In this document: one piece after another, positions 59,268 to 64,000 of the stretch
How the letters are laid out: each line of letters opens with the position of its first letter
How positions within the stretch are numbered: position 1 is the stretch's first letter
Assembly: GCA_032871835.1 (NCBI GenBank)
Contig: CM065295.1
Span: forward strand, 23,942,501 to 24,006,500
From: Dipteronia dyeriana
Taxonomy: Eukaryota; Streptophyta; Magnoliopsida; Sapindales; Sapindaceae
Length of the DNA stretch: 64,000 nt
Direction of reading: 5' to 3'
Program-made: the position numbers and the translations under genes
The notes under the pieces: generated by a model
The model's input: the letters and a program-made list of their open reading frames with translations, nothing else
Databases searched by the model: none
What the model was told of the DNA's origin: nothing

Positions 59268-59380
59268 TATTAAATTTGTTTTTCCTATTTAACATATTAT
59301 TTAATTAAATTTGTTTTTCCTATTTAACATATTATTTACGGGTAAATAATATGTTGAGTAGACAAAACAAATTTAATTAA
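59268..59380. repeat. Fold-back palindrome with a duplicated arm
   Basis: The arm 59301-59339 and its inverted partner 59342-59380 are separated by two bases and form a hairpin of about 39 bp. The left arm is also repeated directly at about 59268-59306 (TTTTTCCTATTTAACATATT shared). Confidence 0.75.
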
Positions 59381-59977
59381 ATTCTATAATAAAAGAAAAT
59401 TGTCATCTCAACCCAGTAATACATGGATATAAATACATGTAATTGTCTTTTATTTGTATCAACCAAACATGATTCATTTAAATCTAAAGATAATTTATTT
59501 ATCTAATTTATGTTATAAAGTACAATATTGGAGCAACTTCAACGTATGGGTGATTTGTGAAAAAAATAGATGTCATATTAAATTAATAGATATTCTATTA
59601 AAAAATCTTTTCCAATGCAGACTCATCCTGATTTGGTAAAAAAAAAATATTAGACATTGTCAATATGACTGTCTACTTTCAGACGGCTTGTTACATAACC
59701 TTTTTTTATGTTGACTCATCAAACATTTAGAATTGATATTAATTTTTCATCTATTTTCGGTAAAGAAATTAAAATAAGAAAATAAGAAATAAATTTATAC
59801 ACATCATTAAAACAAAATGTGATTTAAACGAAAATATTGAAGACCAAATTTTAAGTTGATCGTCTATCAAGTCCATATTTTTATCACATAGAAAGTAAAC
59901 ATCTTGACATTATTGTCATTTCAACAATAATTCATATACAAATCATTTTTACATTGGATATACTCTTAACCTGTTAA

Positions 59978-60014
59978 TTATATATATATATATATATAGT
60001 GAGAGAGAGAGAGA
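59978..60014. repeat. (TA)n(GA)n microsatellite
   Basis: About ten TA then about seven GA units. Confidence 0.85.
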
Positions 60015-60239
60015 TGAAATTACAAGATATAACCAGAAAAATTATAGATTTATTGTTTTTAGTCACTAATTTATATTTTATTATATTTATCACATTTAGC
60101 CTTGAACCGACAAAACTACCCCTATTTTATCTTTATTTCACCTACCAAAATTTCCCCCCATTCTTTCCACTAGATAATTCATCAATATTTTAAAATCATA
60201 TCTTCTCTCTCTCTTCAACCTGGTAATTTGTTATGCATA

Positions 60240-60610
60240 TTGTCTCTGTCTCTGCAACATTTTTTTTTATTATGCGTCTTCTTCGACTCCCTCTTCGATG
60301 AAACCCAGCGGCGGCATCTCAATATCTCTTATTCACATCACTTGTAAGAAAACCTAGAGCCGTCTTCTTTGTCTCTCTCTTAGGTTTATCCCTCTTCAAC
60401 CGAAGCCAGAAGAATGAAAATTCGGAATACGACTCTCTCCTGAAGTAGATCCGGCTGACATCATAATATGGTTGGTGGTGCTGGTGAAGAGGGGCCTTAG
60501 ATGGTGTGAAGACTTCTTTAACAACGTCAAGAAGCTTCAAAGACGCGAAATGGGTTCCAAACGCAATCTTGCATTCACGATGAGCGACGCACCAGAGAGA
60601 TTTCAAAACG
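60240..60610 (+). other. Possible exon of an unrecognised gene
   Basis: A less AT-rich stretch amid AT-rich DNA, ending CAAAAC|GTAAGC, a fair splice donor, followed by a T-rich, intron-like region with TTTTTTTAG-type acceptors. A plus frame near the end reads SKRNLAFTMSDAPERFQN, and the opposite strand has a 95-codon open frame (60319-60606). I recognise neither. It could also be a leader exon or an old capture. Confidence 0.25.
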
Positions 60611-61482
60611 TAAGCTTACATGTTATTCCACTTTCCACTGCTTTGATTTAAACTTTGATATTATTTTTTTCCATATCCGTTGGTTTTTGATCAAATATAT
60701 ATATCTTTTGCCAATGGTTTCTGTTGAGTTTTTTTTTTTAGGGTATGAGTCTATTTGTCAATCTGAGTCATCTAGGGTTTATGTATTTAAAGTGAGTTTT
60801 TAGTTGGGAATCAATTCTTGCTCAATTTATCTTCAATTTGAAGTTGGTTTATTTTGTTTGTGGTTAGATTATTGAAATCCAATAGTTAGTTCTTGAGACG
60901 GGCTTTGTGTTTTTTTGTTGAAATAGTAATATTGTTTGAGTTTCTATGTACAAAACTTGAGCTCTAATGAGTCTGTTTTGTAGTTAAATTTAGTATTACA
61001 CCTATTACCTGAAGGGTCTATCAATTGTCTATTGAATGGTAAGTTCCTGGGTTTGTTCATTTATATGGTATTCATTGTTATGTGTTCATTTTGAGTGCAA
61101 ATTAAAGTTTGGTGTTTTGTTGTGTTCATTTTGAGTGTCAAATGAAGTGGTGTTTATTGCCTAACTATAACACCGAAATTTGGTTAGATTTCTAAGCTAT
61201 TATGTCAATGGAGAAGAGAAGATGTAATGCCTAACAAAAGCATAGATTTCTTCATATTTGGTTAGACTCTACATTATATTTTTCTGTTTTGGTTGCATAT
61301 ATAGTTTTAATTTATTTATCAGGATCTAAAGCTAAGTTTAACTTTGTTAGACCAAAAACTAAGCATGTCATTGAACCAGGAATTGCACTACAATAAAATT
61401 TTAATTTTTGGAATCGCTTATGGGTGTCCAATAAAACGGTGATACTAGATAAATTTAGACATAGTGTTTTTGAAGAGATAAT
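60611..61482. other. Noncoding, T-rich interval
   Basis: Intron-like composition on the plus strand with no coding stretch. It ends at the insertion of element C. Confidence 0.45.
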
Positions 61483-62372
61483 TGTTGACATTGATTTCTA
61501 AATTGTATCAGAAAAGCCAACAAGGATTGGATTTCGGCTGTGATTTCAAAGAGAGAGAGGAGGAGAAAGTAAACAAGACACGAGTTTTTTACGTGGTAAA
61601 ACTCCGATGACCGGAGAAACGTTCACAGGTGGTTGAATGATCAACCGAGCCAAAATCCACTATGAATTTATAATGTTACAAGCTCTCGATCTCTCTTTCT
61701 TCTCTCTATATTTTTCTATGATTGTTGTATATATCTTTTTTGGCGAGACTATGGGTCTATTTATATGTTTATAGAGCCCTAATCTGCTTTGTACAAGTAA
61801 TAGATCTTTGTATTTAATTACAATTAGTTTCTTGTTTGAAGGTGATTGTCTTATTTCTTGTTCGGAGTCTTGTATTGAAATCGAATGGGATTCTAATAAG
61901 GTATTCCAATTGGGACTTGTTTCCTTACATAAGAGTGTAGTCTTTTTAAAGAAATAAAGTTGTTGCCTGATTGGGAACCCTTCCAGCTCAGTATTCTGTT
62001 CTCTTTGGGATTCCTTTCTGATATCCTATCTTTGTGTATTTTAATTACCTAATCCGTGTGAACTAGGCGCTAGGCTTTTTATTCAGTTTTTTTCATATTT
62101 ATCTCGAGCAAGGATAATACCAGCTGGTCCCGAGTAACATCATTGGAGCCCGAGTAGAAGAGTCATTTAACCAGTCCCGAGTGTTGTTAACTGATCTCGA
62201 GTAATATATAACGTTGATTGACCCCGAGTAGGTTTTATTCAACATCTGCTTACTCGAGTTTTCTCTTCTTCTTCGGCGATGTCTTGTAGGATATTTTCTG
62301 AATGTCTATTCGGATATCCACCTGGCAATTTATCCTCTTTATTGATGACGTGTTCATGCGATAAAATTCACA
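61483..62372 (-). repeat. 3' LTR of element C
   Basis: It starts TGTTGACATTGATTTCT, close to B throughout (GTAAAACTCCGATGACCGG, CCACTATGAATTTA). A few bases of the expected CATACGACA terminus are missing before the polypurine tract (minus TTTTAAGGGG). Confidence 0.8.
61591..61628 (-). other. LTR hairpin motif, copy 9
   Basis: ACGTGG...TTCACAGG outer arms and a CTCCG/CGGAG inner stem. Confidence 0.5.
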
Positions 62373-62866
62373 TGTCCCCTTAAAATATTTTTGCTGAACA
62401 AGGTTTATTAGGGCAAAAGTATTTTAATTAGTTTTTAATATCTTTGCAGCACCCGAGTAAATATCTTGTCATAATGATGTGTCTTAATGGTGACCCTGCA
62501 AATTCGATTTGTCTCCTTATGCGAGATCTTTAATGATGGCGACATTTTGGAGTTCTGACGGTGAAAACCAGTTCTCCTTCTGGCACATGTCTCTTGCCTC
62601 TTCGTTTTTCGATATCATTTATGAGAAATGACTCACGCGCTTTCTCGTGCACCGCCTACGTCATCAATCCTTATCATTGTTTTTTCCCGCCTTGAGATCT
62701 AGGGTTTCATGCTTTTATTTCCTTAAATTCTTCACTGAGACAGAGTTGGTTCATTCTTAAAGATTTCTCAGCAGAAATTTTTTTCTTAAACCCAGATTTC
62801 TTTACGCAGAAGGTCGTGGCTTTCCATTGAAGATCTTGCATCAAACTTTATTCAATGTTAGTTTCA

Positions 62867-64000
62867 ATGGAGCCATTTTCCTGTCATCGTCTTTTTTATA
62901 TCGCTCTTGATGCATTAGAGCATTGGGATTTCCAGTTGGTTTCTTGCATTAGAAGATTACTGGGGAAATCCTTGTTGATGAACCTCCATTTTTAGAAGTT
63001 GATGTTTCTAGGCTTCACCCCTGACATTTCTTTTAGCCATGTATCCAGTTCTTTATCTAGTTCTAATTCTGATATTTCTGATCACATAGCACCTCTTCGA
63101 AGGATGGGAAAACATCAAAGCAGAAGTGAAGTCCATAAGCACAACACGGGCGATATTCTGATCAAGGAGCAGACTGTCAATGATAACGACGTTGAAAAGG
63201 CGTTCAGAACATCTCACCTTTCTTTCTCTGCTACTTGCCCGAGTGGGTTTGATACAAGGCCAAATGTAGTCAAGGCAGACGAGATACAAAAGTATCATTC
63301 ACGATTCGATCTGCCCAACTCGGTTACTCTGATTCTAGCGGGTGATAGAGCTGTGTGGAATCCTCCCCCGGGCATAGTGGCAATCTACGAATCCATTCTC
63401 TGCTGCGGCATCACTATTCCTTTTTAGCCATTTATTGCTTGGTTTCTGGCTGAAGCAAGGATTGCTCCGACTCAATTAGCCCCAAACAGCTATAAAATTT
63501 TGATGTGCATGTGGAACATGTACAACCGGATGAACCTGTCGCCGCCTTCCCCGAGTGAAATCAAGCATTTCTTTACACTAAGGTAGCCTGGTAAGACAGG
63601 GACTTACTTCCTCATGTCGAATCTGTCAGACTGCTGGGTCCTTAAGGGGACAAAGGTGAGTAGGGAAGCTGACATCTCTGACGATCCTAAAAAGAAGGGT
63701 TTTATATAAGGATTCCCTACATCCAATAAGTTCTGGAAGAACAGTTGATTTTTTATCGGAGAGAGCCTCAGGCTTGATGTTACTGTTTCAACTAGGGGTA
63801 CTCGGACGGTGCTAAAAGTCCCCCATTTCTTCTGTTCCTCCGAGATATGGAACAAGAAGAAAATTGATTTCAGTGATCCTGAGCTAACCAGACTTGCTCG
63901 GGCAGCGGTTCGCACTTTGGAGAAGAGGAGCAAGACTTATCTCTTCTTTGAGTAGAAGATGGTTGAGCTCGGCTTCTTCAAACATATTTTGAGCTACCGC
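62867..64000 (+). pseudogene. Antisense additional gene of element C (partial)
   Basis: It starts MEPFSCHRLFYIALDALEHW. One frameshift at about 62960-62975 moves the reading into the 142-codon frame at 62999, which gives KHQSRSEVHKHNTGDILIKE and WNPPPGIVAIYESILCCGIT. Stops at about 63425, 63583 and 63706 interrupt the domain (FIAWFLAEARIAPTQLAPNS, GFPTSNKFWKNS). The window ends a few bases before the intron-1 donor position of copies A and B. Confidence 0.7.

Larger units (their letters stand above)
61483..64000 (-). mobile_element. Tat element C (cut by window edge)
   Basis: A third member of the A/B family: LTR, polypurine tract and antisense gene in the same arrangement as B, with pol expected beyond 64000. 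The left flank ataat (61478-61482) should recur at the far end. Confidence 0.8.

Noticed and set aside
1..64000. tRNA, rRNA, CRISPR, bacterial operon or viral insert
   Set aside because: No tRNA-like B box with matching arms, no rRNA stretch, no regularly spaced repeat array with unique spacers, and no viral coat or replication gene outside ordinary LTR-retrotransposon domains.

Overview
The window is nuclear DNA of a flowering plant, probably a eudicot. It is AT-rich and intron-bearing, with the initiator-Met tRNA primer site typical of plant Copia elements, Ty3/Gypsy pol genes carrying two RNase H domains (the plant Tat hallmark), and one plant-type cysteine-rich host gene. No bacterial, organellar, rRNA, tRNA or CRISPR feature was seen. 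Most of the 64 kb is a heterochromatin-like stack of retrotransposons nested in one another. Only two long reading frames look intact: a host gene (32942-33583, minus) and a hAT transposase (37306-39384, plus).

Layout. 1-5822: two same-family Copia elements on the minus strand. The younger one (LTR 1379-3214, primer site at 1363-1376) sits 46 bp inside the 3' LTR of the older one, whose decayed pol runs to 5822. 5829-9843: a Copia/SIRE-like deletion derivative with LTR, polypurine tract and a gag zinc-knuckle remnant but no pol. 9850-11176: an Athila-like scrap and a truncated LTR. 11177-27271: Gypsy/Tat element A, whose pol is on the minus strand and whose additional antisense gene is on the plus strand. 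A was hit twice: a solo LTR at 14593-17024 (TSD ctttc) and a solo LTR at 19592-24957 that holds another solo LTR of its own family (inner TSD aggat). A ends abruptly in RT at 27271 against element D (27272-32041, opposite orientation, only its 3' half kept). 32042-36151: the host gene and hAT-like non-autonomous repeats. 36152-39951: the apparently autonomous hAT transposon. 41443-55077: a solo LTR (TSD tttaa) split by Tat element B (43201-54514), which has both LTRs, gag, PR, RT, two RNase H domains, IN and the antisense gene, all with scattered stops. 55395-56488: another LTR. 57912-59380: MITE and hAT-like repeats. 61483-64000: Tat element C, cut by the window edge.

Three things stand out. 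(1) The Tat elements carry an antisense gene with a 'putative gypsy-type transposon' domain, a coiled coil and at least two spliceosomal introns at conserved places; four copies are present. (2) An RNA-like hairpin recurs near the 3' end of LTRs from unrelated Gypsy and Copia families, always in the same sense as its element, with stem changes that keep pairing. (3) The hAT element has an intact transposase, TATA box, 5' UTR intron and matching ends, and so could be active.
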